Below are positions 23,652 to 35,156 of a DNA stretch of 64,000 nt, piece after piece. The position numbers and the translations under genes were made by a program. The notes below the pieces were generated by a model. It did not search any database. It had not been told where the DNA came from and saw only the letters and a list, made by a program, of their open reading frames with translations. Origin of the DNA: Cephalotus follicularis (taxonomy: Eukaryota > Streptophyta > Magnoliopsida > Oxalidales > Cephalotaceae); contig BDDD01000924.1 of NCBI GenBank assembly GCA_001972305.1, forward strand, positions 62,001 through 126,000, written 5' to 3'. The first letter of the stretch is position 1; each line of letters starts with the position of its first letter.

Positions 23652-24707
23652 TGTATGGAGTGGAGGGAACGGATTTCGAAGGAATCCGGTTTAGGACATA
23701 TGCAGTTGTTTTAAGTGCATAACCCTAAAAGGAGGAAGGGAGATCTGCAAAAACCATCATGGACCGAACCATATTTATTGAGGTCTGATTCCTCCATTCG
23801 GACACACCATTATGCTGCGGTGTTCTTGGAGTTGTCCACTATGAGAGAATCCCATTATCTCTAAGATAATCCTTGAATTCAGTAGACAAGTATTCACCCC
23901 CTCGGTCCGACCGAAGTGTTTTAATGGGCTTACCTGTTTGCTTCTCTACTTCGTTTCGAAATTCCTTGAACCTCTCAAAGGAATCTGATTTGTGTCTCAT
24001 CAGATCAATTACCCATGCTGTGATAAATCATCGGTAAAAGTAATGAAGTAAAGATATCCTCCTCGCGCACAGACCGACATTGGTCCACAAACGTCGGTGT
24101 GGATTCAACCCAGTATATCCACCACCTTCTCTCCTTGAATGGAGAAGGGAGATTTGGTCATTTTTCAAAGTAGGCAAGATTCACATGTTGGAAAAGACTC
24201 TAAGCCTTGGATGTCCAAAAGACCATCCTTAATCAACTTTGACATCCTTGCCTCACTAGGATGACCCAATATGTAATGCCAAGTATAGGATTGATTAATT
24301 TCATTATTCTCTCTTTGTCATTTAGTTCCTTGCTCGATTAACAATGCCATATTGTGATCAGTATTTAAAATATAAATCCCATTATCAATGCATCCAGCGC
24401 ATATGAAATTTTTGTCACTAGACAAAAGAGAACAACCATTAACAATAAAATTAAGCTCCAAGCCCAATTTATATAGGTCCGAAACACTAACAGTGTTCCA
24501 AATTAAGTTCTCAACAAAATAACAGGGATTTAAACTGATTACAAAACCACTTGGAAAATGTAAATCATAAACACCTACAACTCTAGCGATGATCCTTGAT
24601 CCATCACCTAGTCGCAGGTCCACTGTTTCTTCAACTCTAAGCTGCTTTGTGTTTCTTAGACCCTGCAAAGAATTGCAAATATTAGTATCACAACCTGTGT
24701 CCAACAC
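23652..24707 (-). pseudogene. Copia-1 protease and integrase (truncated)
   Basis: Read on the minus strand. The protease has LDTGCDTNICN with DTG at the start of the 24707-24318 frame. The integrase zinc region follows (WHYILGHPSEARMSKL ... CESC, about 24280-24180). The core has HTDVCGPM near 24105 (first Asp), LRSDRGGEYLST near 23915 (second Asp) and TPQHNGVSEW near 23820 (Glu). Stops occur near 24170, 24110 and 23845, for example TAG replacing the Gln of the normal SQWTPPGTPQHNG motif. The gene stops where element B begins; the RT and RNase H of this copy are not in the window. Confidence 0.85.
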
Positions 24708-25075
24708 CCAAGTAGAACTAATATTAGAAGTACATGAATCTCAATCATGTAGGTATTTGAACCAGAGGCACCAACAGTGGAAGCTAGGAACTCATTGCAG
24801 TCCTTTTTCCAATGCCCTTGTTTCCCACAGAAGAAACAAGCTTTTTCCTCCATAAGCTGTTTGAGCTTTTCCTTTATAGTTCCCACAACCACTCTAAGTG
24901 GCTTTTCTTTCTTTATTCTCTTCTTCTTCTTCTTCTTGGCCTTGCCTTTCATTTTAGACCCACCATTTTTCTGGGCAGTCTTTGAAGAAGAAGGAAAAAA
25001 CATCACGGCAGATTTTGACTTACCAATGTCAATATCTACCTCCACAGTTCTGAGCATAGCCGCTCGCTCAGGCAA
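24656..25075 (-). pseudogene. Copia-1 gag C-terminal part with zinc knuckle
   Basis: Continues the gag frame after a stop at about 25076. It has a lysine-rich stretch (KMKGKAKKKKKKRIKK near 24930) and a perfect CCHC knuckle, CFFCGKQGHWKKDC, near 24820. A frameshift near 24730 separates it from the protease frame. The plus-strand 127-codon frame at 24777-25160 is its antisense shadow. Confidence 0.85.
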
Positions 25076-25078
25076 TGA

Positions 25079-25654
25079 TCAATCCACCTTATTCATGTGG
25101 AAGTTCGATACAAACTGCGAGAACAACCGAGGGAGGGATGACAAAACAAGATCTATGTAGAAATTGTTATCCATAGCCAAATCTAATTGAGCCAGCTGCT
25201 CAATGAGATCTATCATCTTTAGTCCATGTTCATGGACCGAAGTTCCCTCCACCACCTTTGTCCAGAAAAGCTGACGAGAAAGGTTGAACCTAGCAGTCCT
25301 AGACCGCGCACCATACAACTCCCTGAGATGGAGAAGTATAGCACTAAGGCTCTCTATGTGCTTGTGCTGTCGCTGTAGATCCGGTACCATGCCAGCTATA
25401 GCGAGGCACCTAGCCTGCTTGTCATCATCAAGCCATTTAGCCACAAAGGCTTGAGTTTCCAAAGATGGAGCGTCACCTAGTAGGGGGGGTTTTTCCGTCA
25501 TCACATGAGACAATTTCATTGATGTCAGAACTAAACACAGGTTGCCCTGGCAGTCAAGGAAATTTGGCCCATCCAACTTATTAGTCTCGAGGACTCTAGC
25601 AATAGCAGCGCTGGCAAACATGTTTGGAAAGTATACACAACCTAAAGGAAACAA
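25079..25654 (-). pseudogene. Copia-1 gag N-terminal part (UBN2-like)
   Basis: A 191-codon frame beginning upstream of the usual copia gag start, here read as NMFASAAIARVLETNKLDG. It includes LDCQGNLCLVLTSMKLSHVM (tryptophan of the usual LDWxRNLRIVL changed to cysteine), an MVPDLQRQHKHIESLSAILLHL segment and VLSSLPRLFSQFVSNFHMNK, all typical of Ty1/copia gag polypeptides. Confidence 0.85.
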
Positions 25655-26407
25655 TAGTGGTTATTAGCAAATATTCCATTTGTCATGTTACTACCATAAC
25701 ACTTGGTCTTTAGTGCTTATGGTTCCTCCCACTATTCTAATCGTATCCCACACCTCCTTGTGGAATTCGGGAGATCCAATCTCCTAGTGGGGATTGGAAT
25801 CCAACTTACCTTATTATGGCCTTAATTTTATCACAACAAACCATAATATCAAAGATGGGTAGGCTCACCTACCAATTTACAGAGCTCGAGATCCAATCCC
25901 CCACGCTCGTGTACGATCCAATCATAGATTCGGCCTACCAGCTCAATATGATATTAGCTTTAGCATGACAAACCATTACAGCCAACATAAGTCATTTCCC
26001 ACAATCCTCAAAGAAATACGCACGTTTTGACACCCACACATTTACGTGTCGAAGTGCCAAATCATTGCTATTTCCTTGCAGTGCGCAATACAAACATTGA
26101 CATGGCATCTGACAAATCACTGACCTTAGCTTTAGGATGACCACCCATAACCTGCCCATGCCACTCAACGAGAACTATGGAAGGCCACGTCGGGTCACTC
26201 CTAGTGTCCCTGGCGTTTATGACTTATTATTTAAAACTTGGAGGGATTTAGGTGTCATATTTTACTTAAGCCAATCCATTAATTAATTCATTAGTTTCAT
26301 TAGCCAAATTCAATTAATTATGGCTTACATGCATAGACGTGTTTAGACATTATGTCCAACATGAAATAAAATGGCCAAGCTAGGGAGAATTCTATAGTGA
26401 TTCACAT
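25655..26407 (-). other. Copia-1 5' leader, gag-proximal part
   Basis: Noncoding sequence upstream of the Copia-1 gag, cut by element D at CACAT (26403-26407). It resumes at 53443, after the second CACAT (53438-53442). Confidence 0.75.
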
Positions 26408-29221
26408 TGTAACGACCCATATCAATTTTGGACAAATTAGCATTTTGGCCTTGGGAAATTTTTCTTTTTCCTTGGGTTGGTTTGGTTTGTGCTTGACTTG
26501 GGTAAGGCCCAATGTTTTATGTAATGTGTAAAAGAGATACTTGTTGGTTTATGTCTTGGGAAGTCTGTGAAGTGTGTTGAGGAAGCTTTGTTGTTGATGT
26601 ACTTTCAGCTGATGTGCAAGGATTGTTGTTGGTTCTGTCAGTTCACGTTGTGAGAAGCCTTGTGAGAGTTTTCTTCTTCTTTCTTCTTTGTTCTCTTTGA
26701 AGCTTTTGTTCGTCATCTGAGGTTGGAACGTTGTTACCACCTACGAGTTAGTAAGGTGAGTGTTCTCCTCAGTAGTTAGTGCTACGAAGTTCTCATGGTA
26801 CGTAACGGTATGTGAGGCCAGGGAAGAGCTTTGTTTTGGTTCTTATGCATGTGGGTGTTCATGCATGTTCCTCGGGTATGTGTTGCTGTTGTAGATAAGT
26901 TTTGTTATGTGTTTATCGTGTAGCAGAAGATCCAGGCGCGGAGTCCACACAGCAAGGAATGTAGTTAGAGGTCTTACACTGTGAGTGGGATCTTCCCTTT
27001 CTATCAATTGATACTTAGAATCTTGATGTTTAATTTGCCTTCTCAATGATATTACCTTTGACTGGGATTCTTCTCCTGTTGTCTTGTTGATTATTGCATG
27101 ATGATACTGTTTTGAGCAGAGATGCTCTATATCTGGGTTGATGTGTTTTCCCCTGTTGTTGTAGTATTTCATGCTTCTTGATATCATGTGGTTCTCGGAT
27201 ACTAGTTACTGGTATGCTTGCATATATGAGACTCGCATTGGCTGGCAGAGGAGTAGGCGTTCGATCCCATTTCCATTTAGCAGTTTCATTGTCTATGATG
27301 GGCTTTTGGGTGTGACTGTGCCTGGGTTCAATACCCGAATCTGCTCATTTCGTTGGTCTATGGAAAAATTTTGTGTGAGGGCAGCCAACGGATCCGCTAC
27401 TTCTATTGTCAGGACATGACTGAGTTTTCAGAAATGAGGCTGCCAGCCTAAGATGGTTTGAGTGGTGATTCGCTGTCCTCTAGGTCGAAGTTCTCCTCTT
27501 TCATTTCAACAACGGTGGAGTTGAGCGGTGATTCGCTGGCCCGTTGATTAATGACGCATTATGTGATTGCCGAAGAGGGAGAGCCCCTCCTCCCCCCTCC
27601 CCCCCGATCGAAGTTCATGTGATGTAGTACTTGGAAATTACATGATAACCAATGAGGGTGGGCTTGTGTAGCCCCTCGATTTAGGTTCATGTAGTTTGGT
27701 ACACCCAACGTGTGATTGTCGACGAAGGAGTGCTTGCGTAGCCCTTCCATCGATGTTCATACGGTGCTCTGGAAATGGGTATCTATATGTGTATATGAGG
27801 GATGTGATCACTCCTATAGCCCATGACCTCGCTGATGTGGTTCCAGCGGAGCTGTTACTTGTATTTGACGAGGTGGTTCTTGCAGTGGAAATGTGTGAGT
27901 ATGATGTGTGCATAATGTGTGGATTTCTGCATGTGTTTGATACAGTACCAGTAGTCCTCCGGTCATTTGTTGATCCTTGGCATAATTATTTATAACTGTT
28001 GTTATTGTTTTCCTTAAGATCAGTCATTGAGTCTGGTAGCTCAGACATCGCCCCGGACTCTTTATTTTATTGATATTTATGTACATACTCACCCCTTCTT
28101 TTATCCTCGTTGAACCGTGGATATGTGGTGTCCTCAGCCCAGTTGGGGCAGGGCACAAGTTGTTCGTTGGCACCCGTGGTCTTGGTGTGCTCGGGAAGTT
28201 TCCTTGCTCTCACTCACAAGACAGTTGGACTAATCTCCTCTCAGTTTTTGTGCAAAGGAAGCAGGGGTTCAGAGTTCTTGAGATCCACCAAGTGAAAGGG
28301 TGGTTTTGGAAGAGGTAGATGTTGATGGAAGCACCTTAGGATGGCTCCCCACCTATGTCCGACCTTCATGCATTTTGGGGGTTTTTGTATAGATTCTTTT
28401 GTTAAATTCTTTGAATCCTTGATCCCTGTAAAAAATGATAACTTTTAATGTAGTTTTCACCTATGGTGTTTATATGTGTTGTTTGCTTGAGGGATGCTCA
28501 GCTCCTTAACGTTATACCTTGTGTTTTTTATGCCCTGGGATGTTATGTTGTTGTTTATGTCCCCTGCAATGTTAATCCCATGGTGCTAGGCTAGACGAGA
28601 CGCTGAGGACCCGGCAAGCCTCCCCAGCTCGGTCTAGTTTTTCCTCAGTCTTTAACAACCTATCCCTAGGTGCAGGCAGGGTAGTTTTGTGGGAACCTTG
28701 TCCCCAGGCATAGTTGTCCCCAGACAGAGGTCATCCCCTGTCGTGGGTCGCGGACGCTAGCGATAGTGGATCTTTCCTTAGTTTTGCCTGAGCTCTTGAC
28801 CCCTGACCAGGGAAGTTCCTTGAGATGTTTTAATGTTTGACCCTATGCTGACCTCTTGAGTGCTCATGCGTAGTGTGATCCCAGCTCCGTATTGTACTTT
28901 GGACGTTTGGGGGACCCCGGGTTGTTGTCCCTTACAAAGCGCTTGTCCCAGGGCCTTAGAGTTCATCTCAGGCTTAAAGCTTAGTTATACGTTATCGTTT
29001 TCTATGCTCAAGCGTTCTTTTGTTTTAATGCCTTAGAGAGCGTGGCCGCCTGGAGAGCTTGGACAGCTGTCCTCAGCGACGTGCTCCCACGTCTAATCTC
29101 TTAGCTTAGATGGTCTAGCCTTTGTGCTTGAGTTGGTGTTTGAGGTTAGGGATCTAGGTGGTGGATCCTTCTTCCTGGTACGGCTGTCTCCCTGGTTGTG
29201 TTTCAGAAACGGGGCATGTCA
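26408..29221 (+). mobile_element. Element D 5' LTR
   Basis: 2814 bp, TGTAACGACCC...GGGGCATGTCA. A strong donor-like AAG|GTGAGT lies at 26756, conserved near 46165 in the 3' LTR piece. A TTGGACTAAT block with a following pyrimidine stretch near 28225-28260 corresponds to the acceptor-like block of element C. Small open frames within it are not conserved. Confidence 0.88.
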
Positions 29222-29227
29222 GTTTTA

Positions 29228-29239
29228 TGGTATCAGAGA
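29228..29239 (+). promoter_or_regulatory. Primer-binding site of element D
   Basis: TGGTATCAGAGA, six bases past the LTR end; same sequence and similar spacing as in element A. Confidence 0.75.
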
Positions 29240-29352
29240 GACCGATTTAGTTTGACTTGTGTTTTTCCTTGGAGACTTTTGTGGGGTATGCATTGCATGC
29301 ATTTCATGTAGTATATTTGTTAGTGATACCCTAACCTTGCATGTGAAGGCAG

Positions 29353-31240
29353 ATGGTGCTTCGACATCAAACCATGGGACATGGTCGGGGTAGAGGAAGA
29401 GAGCTCTCCCCACCACACGTGGATCAAGAACTACCTCCTGTTGACCTTGGTGTGCAGGTGAAACCTGGGGTGGTTGGACAAGAGACTGGACCGACGATGG
29501 TAGCCGAGGTCCCAGCAGCTCTGTTAGCAGCGTAGGTACCTCCTCCGGTTGGAACGGGTAATCAAGCAGAGTGGATGCAGTTTGCTACGATGATAGCTCA
29601 GACGTTGAGTAGTTCTCGACCTCAGGCTTGTCCAGTTGAACGTTTGTAGCGTTTAGGCACTACAACCTTTGAGGGAACTTATGATCTAGTGAATGCAGAG
29701 GCATGGCTGAATCATCTTGAACTGATCTTTGGACATATGGGAATTTTTGATGACTCATGTGTTGGACTTGCATCCTTCTTGGTGAGGAGGAATGCTCTCC
29801 GTTGGTGGAAAGCTCTCCAAGCAAGGAATGCCGACGTTACAGCGATATCCTGGGATGTGTTCAAACGAGAGTTTCGTCAGTACTTCTTCCTAGCTACTTT
29901 TGTGAAAGAGAATAGGAGAGAGTTTCTATAGTCACGTCAGGGGAGCATGACTGTGACGCAGTATTAATACTGTTTTATGGAATTGTCTCACTTTGCTCTG
30001 GCGTTGGTTGCTGACCAAGAGGAGAGGTGTGAGAAACTCTTGGATGAGTTGAGGCCGGAAGTGAGACATACTATTACAGCAACAAGCTGGACCACATTTG
30101 GCGATTTGTTGGAATCTGCCAAGAGGGTTGAGCAGAGCATTACAGAGCAGAGGAGCCGGCAGGACAGAGGCCAGAAGAGAGATGGACAACAGGTTGTCCA
30201 GGGGGAGAATTCCTCCCGGGGACAAGGAAAATGGAAGAAGAGTTTCTCTCGAAGACTAGCCGACGGTGGAAACCGAGGGCAGGCCAGGTCTGATGGATAG
30301 GGAATGTTTTCTCCACAATCGACTTATGCTCCTACAGCCAGTGGTGCGCAGCAAAGCACGCGTCAGAGTTCATCAGCTTCTGAACAACCACCGAGATGCA
30401 AGAGGTGTACAAAGTTTCACTTTGGCAATTGCGGAGCAGAGACCAGAGCATGTTTCACATATGGCCAGGTTGGAAATATCAAGTTGAATTGTCCACAGGC
30501 TCAGCGGTCCGCAACGATACCTAGACTTGTCGTTTCGAGTAGGCAATCCACAGGAACCAAAGGTGGATCAACGGCTTCACAGGTGGGAACATCCAAGGCA
30601 AGTGGTAGCAGACTACAAGGCAGACCTGCAGCAACTGCCAGAGTTTATGCTCTGAACAGAGAGGATGCTCTGGGATCCGCGGATGTGGTAATAGGTAAGG
30701 CTCGTATCTTCGGCAGATATGCCACGATTCTGTTTGACACAGGAGCCTGTTTATCTTTTGTTGCCCATGCTTTTTGCATTCATGCTTGTGGTGAGTTGAG
30801 TTGTTTGGATGAGAATATCGCGGTATCGGTTCCTATGGGCCAGAGCTACCAGGTAGAGCGTGTCTACAAGGTTTGTGAGGTGGTAATTAAGGGGAAGAGT
30901 TATTCGGCCGACCTTATTCCCTTCCACGTTGAGGATTTTGATGCCATGCTAGGCATGGATTGGCTGGTGAAGCACCAAGCAGTGGTGGGTTACTCACGGA
31001 AGATCGTTTCCTTTTGCTTGCCCGATGAGCCAGACATGGAGTCAGTCTGCGAGAAGCGCTTGACGCTGTTGCAGATTGTCTCGGCTATGATCGCACACAA
31101 GATATTTGGGAAAGGTGGACAAGGATTCTTGGATCACGTGTTAGACACTCGGATGCCTGAGCCAGAGCTGAGGAACATATCTGTGGTTTGTGAGTTTCCA
31201 GACGTCTTTCCCGAGGAGTTACCAGGTCCTCCGCCTGATT
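29353..31240 (+). pseudogene. Element D gag-protease
   Basis: The ATG at 29353 opens a gag with an Arg/Gly-rich start, the gag domain (AEAWLNHLELIFGHM, then LRWWKALQARN) at about 29690-29930, and stops at 29533, about 29650, 29929, 29965 and 30298. The zinc knuckle near 30450 is damaged: CFTYGQVGNIKLNC has Tyr for the second Cys and Asn for His. The 312-codon frame 30304-31242 contains the protease, with LFDTGACLSFVA (DTG intact) near 30735 and AMLGMDWLV near 30950, and runs to PDVFPEELPG before a TGA at 31240. Confidence 0.88.
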
Positions 31241-31516
31241 GAGAGATAGACTTTGTGATCGAGTTGATCCCTGGTACAACTCCTATATCCCTTGCTCCTT
31301 ACCGTATGGCGCCGGTACAGCTGAAGGAGTTGAAGGTGCAGTTACAAGACTTGTTGGATAAAGGATTCATCCGACCTAGTAATTCTCCCTGGGGTGCTCC
31401 AGTCTTGTTTGTGAAGAAGAAGGATGCATTTATGTATCGATTATAGGCAGCTCAACCAGGTCAATGTGCGTAACAAGTATCCGTTGCCAAGGATCGATGA
31501 CTTGTTTGACCAGTTG
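31241..31516 (+). pseudogene. Element D reverse transcriptase start
   Basis: [18 protein letters not shown] and the following fingers region up to VKKKDA are open (31255-31446), then a frameshift and stop precede the DLFDQL motif. Element E is inserted directly after that Leu. The remaining RT and RNase H of D do not reappear on the far side. Confidence 0.85.
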
Positions 31517-31704
31517 TGTAACGCCCGAGATTTTCATGCATTGTAATAATTTAATTTCCGATGTAACCTTATCATGGAATTAATGAGAATAATGAAATTC
31601 CCGACTTTGATGATGTTTTCCAAACTCTAATAATGTCAATTTTTGAAGAGGAGATGCTAAGGAAATGATAAAGTGTAAGATTAAGTCAAAATGACACAGT
31701 TTTT

Positions 31705-31795
31705 AGGCTAAAGCATCGATGCCTTGAGTGAAGCGCTTAATTCAAACACATAAGCGTCGACGCCGGCATGTGAACGTCGACGCTTAGCGTCGAAT
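31705..31795 (+). repeat. GCGTCGACGC array 1 of element E 5' LTR
   Basis: Four copies or variants: GCATCGATGC, GCGTCGACGC, ACGTCGACGC and a half copy, upstream of the putative donor. 3' LTR counterpart at 42045-42150. Confidence 0.75.
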
Positions 31796-32514
31796 ATCAG
31801 ACATGTTTATGCACTGACAGAAAACGTGGGGCAAGGGACAAGTGTATATCACCTTCCTCGCACCTTCATATGCACATGAAACATGTTAGCCATTCTTGCA
31901 AGGCGCCAGGCATGCACCAGGCAAGTGGCCTTAGCAGTTGCATGCAAGGGAATATGGTTTCATTACCTGCAATGGTAGAAACTTAGAGGAAAACAACAAA
32001 AACTAGGAAAGAGGGGAAATGGGACCTGGGAAATGCATGCAACAGAAATGGAGAAGGAGAGAGAGGGTTGCCCAAAGCGTAAATGCTCCTCTCTTTGTCC
32101 TTTGTTTGGCTAAAACACCAGAGTAAGAAAACAGAAAGTGAAAGAGAGAGAGGAACCGCCATTGTTGAGCATTTTGGAGCTTGGAGGTTGAAGCTTCTGG
32201 CAGGAAACGGAGGATGAACCTTGAGGCTGCTGTGACCAGATTCTAGGACTTAAAGAGGTGGATTTCAAGTCCTAACTTGGGGTTCAAATGTAGGGGAAGC
32301 CATAATTGTATTTTGTGTTCAATGTTTGGTGTTTGATCAGTGATGTTTATGCATAGATTGCATGGCCTGTTGAACTATTTTTGGTCACTGAATTTATGCC
32401 ATGTTGTACTGGATATGTAATATGATGTTGCATGTCAGTTTTTTGGGCTTTATACATGTTGGATTGCATGTTCTTGTGTCAGAAATGTTACTGGTTTGTC
32501 ATGTCGCGAGGAAG

Positions 32515-32735
32515 AAGACGACCGACGCTCGAAAACATCGACGCCTTTTGTAAGCGTTGACGCTTTATAATGTGAACTGCATATTATATACTGAATGCAT
32601 TTTAAACGTCGACGCCTATGGGAGGAGACATCGATGCCTAGGCACTGGAAAGCGCTGACACTATGGGACTGAACGTCGACGCTTAGAGGACATAAGCGTC
32701 AACGCCCAAGGGAAAAACGTCGACCCTTTAGGGTC
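32515..32735 (+). repeat. GCGTCGACGC array 2 of element E 5' LTR
   Basis: Eight or nine copies of the same palindrome family as array 1, inside the putative intron. 3' LTR counterpart at 42885-43095. Confidence 0.75.
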
Positions 32736-33626
32736 CTATTTGGATAGTTTTTTTTTTATGATTTTCACACCCGATGATCCCGATTTCACTTAGGATGAAT
32801 TTGAACATTTGTATGCATTTCATATGTACTGTTTAGTGCCTGTTTAATAACAGTTCATGAACTGTTATGATTTCAAAATTGTTATATTAATTTAGAAATG
32901 CACATATGAGTTTGAAAACTACTATGTTTGAGTATGAAAATATAAAACGAGTATTATTATATTTTTTAACATACTGGGAAAGCAGTTTCCGCTACTGAAA
33001 CTGGGTAAAGTATTTTCTATCTATTGGAAATACATATTTCAAATGTTTACAACTTTCAAAAAGATTTTGAAATGAACTACCTGTTGTTGATCTAACGCTC
33101 ATTACTGTACTGTTACTGCACTGTTTACTGTGACTATTCACTGTGCTTGCTTTGTGAATTTACTGTGTTTGTGCTTGAGCCGTACTAGTTGCGTGGCGGG
33201 GACTACCAGCGTTGACTAGTGGCAGGGTTGACCTAAGGGCCAGGAGTTGGCTGGGTAACTCACTATCTGTACTGTTGTCTTGCTTGGTTGCTTGGAGAAG
33301 GGACCGAAGTGGGAGTGCAACTTGGGGCCAGGAGTTGGCGGCGTTGTACATACTGCCTGCCTGTTTGTGTCCCTTTGCGGACATACTGTATTGTTTGCTG
33401 GTCCTTTTTGGACACTACTGTGCATGTTGATGTAGCCCTGGCCGGGTTACTACTGTACTATTATTGCATACATATATCTTCACATATATCTCCCTACTGT
33501 TATTTTACTGTGCTGTTAAACTTATATATATTTTCATATATGTAAACCGGTATTTCTACTTCACTGCATCACCTATGCGTACATTACATGACAAGCATTT
33601 AATGTTGATTCCAGGTGCACTTATGC

Positions 33627-33651
33627 TTAGCCGAGTGAGGACAAAGGCTAA
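33627..33651 (+). promoter_or_regulatory. Acceptor hairpin, element E 5' LTR
   Basis: TTAGCC/GGCTAA with a 13-nt loop. The following acceptor is mutated here (TTACAC in place of TTACAG of the 3' LTR). Confidence 0.6.
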
Positions 33652-33859
33652 CCCCCTACTTTACACATTGATGCAGTGGACCGTCTTGGGAATCAGCATG
33701 GATGAAGTACAAGTTTTGATAACGTCTTTACTAGGGGTTATGTCCCTCTGGGTGTTGTGTACTGTATTTTCTGGTTACTTGACTTATGATGATACTGGAT
33801 AATGTATTTTGGATCACGCTTCGTTTTGTGGGCTGTTAACTATGGCAGACATGTATTTG

Positions 33860-33887
33860 GTAACGTGTAGTATGGGATGCACGTTAC
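33860..33887 (+). promoter_or_regulatory. Invariant-loop hairpin, element E 5' LTR
   Basis: GTAACGTG pairs perfectly with CACGTTAC around TAGTATGGGATG (33868-33879), 8 bp with no mismatch, about 150 bp before the primer site. Confidence 0.75.
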
Positions 33888-34037
33888 TTGTTTTTCCGCT
33901 TATGAGTTTTAATGCTTCCGCAACTGATATCTTGTTTGAAAAGTTTAAATTTTATGGTTTTGCATAAGCTGAATCTTAAATGTTAATTGCCTTTACCGCT
34001 TTTATGTTGTTTTCCTTAAAACGGGCTGTGAGAACAA

Positions 34038-34049
34038 TGGTATCAGAGC
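34038..34049 (+). promoter_or_regulatory. Primer-binding site of element E
   Basis: TGGTATCAGAGC, an exact match to the usual initiator tRNA-Met complement. Confidence 0.85.
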
Positions 34050-34116
34050 CTATATGCATTTATATGCTTAGCTGGGATATTTTCCTTGGCAATTAATAAG
34101 TTGTTTTCCTAAAGTT

Positions 34117-35126
34117 GTGACCAATCGTCATCCTTCTTATAGGAACAAATGGACAAGAGAAGAACACGTGCTAGAGAGAGTTATTGGAGCAAATGCCCAC
34201 GAGGAAGTGAATGTTCCACACGGGATGAATGTTCCCCAAGATGAGAGGGATCCGATGACCTGTATTGCGGATTACTTTCAACAGCAGATGGCCTTTAATA
34301 TGGCTAATGCGGAAGAGATGCGCCAATACTACGTGCAAGCTCGGCCGCAACATAGAGCTCCTGACCATTGCCCGGGAGAGGATGGTAATCAGTTTGGGAG
34401 AGACCTTGAAAGGTTCACGCAGCAGAATCCACCCAGTTTCCGGGGGAACTTGATTCCACCGTTCCTGAGAGATGGATGCAAGATTTGGAGAAAATCTTTG
34501 AAGTGATGGACTGTACGGGCGATCAAAAACTGAAGTTTGCTGTATACCGTCTATGGGGTGAGGCCACTCATTGGTGGGAGCTAGTCAAAGGAAAGTGGGA
34601 ATCTCATAGGCTTGACAACACTTGGGACAAATTCCAGACAGAGTTCTTGGAGACCTATGTTCCACGGATTGAGCAAGGGCGACGGGAGACAGAGCTCTTG
34701 GAGTTGCGACAGGGGGGAATGACGGTAACAGAGTATCAAGCAAGGTTCATATAGCTAGCCAGACATTCACCCTATCTAGTGGCTGATGATGGGAAAAAGA
34801 TACGGAGATTTCTGAGGGGTCTGCGGCCGGATCTTTGGTCAAGAATTGGGGCTATTGAACTGGGGACTTTTGTGGAGGTGGCTCAGAAAGCAAGACTACT
34901 GGAGAGCATATCCAGTGAAGACCGGGCTAAGAGAGCTCACATAAAACAGAATAAACAGAGTAATACACAATCCAGACCAGCATTGTCGAAATTGCAAGGT
35001 GGTGGTTCTCCGACGAAGTTGTCCAAAAGCAAATCTCAGCAGACAACTTCACAGGGTTCTCCTAGCGAAGAGAGTAATGCAAGATCCAGAGGTTGTTTCT
35101 ATTGTGGTCGTACTGGACACCAATAG
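34117..35126 (+). pseudogene. Element E gag
   Basis: The ancestral start, by comparison with element G, is the ATG at 34149, but a one-base indel near 34180 shifts the frame. Coding continues in the frame open from 34117, shifts again near 34450, then reads DLEKIFEVMDC, LWGEATHWWELVK and RETELLELRQGGMTVTEYQARF before a TAG at 34752. After a readable C-terminal region, a zinc knuckle CFYCGRTGHQ is cut by TAG at 35124 in place of a codon; the rest (KDCWRYNGWCLRCGAPGHSLKDCP) shows a second knuckle. Confidence 0.88.
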
Positions 35127-35156
35127 AAAGATTGTTGGAGGTACAATGGCTGGTGC

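Larger units (their letters stand above)
31517..34033 (+). mobile_element. Element E 5' LTR
   Basis: 2517 bp starting TGTAACGCCCGAG; the end reads GTGAGA where relatives have GTGACA. Holds GTCGAC arrays at 31705-31795 and 32515-32735, a donor-like GTAGGGGA at 32290 and an acceptor hairpin at 33627. Compared with the 3' LTR, array 1 lacks about 27 bp, including one palindrome. Confidence 0.85.

Noticed and set aside
24777-25160. 127-codon plus-strand frame rich in Ser and Phe
   Set aside because: It is the antisense of the lysine-rich Copia-1 gag segment.
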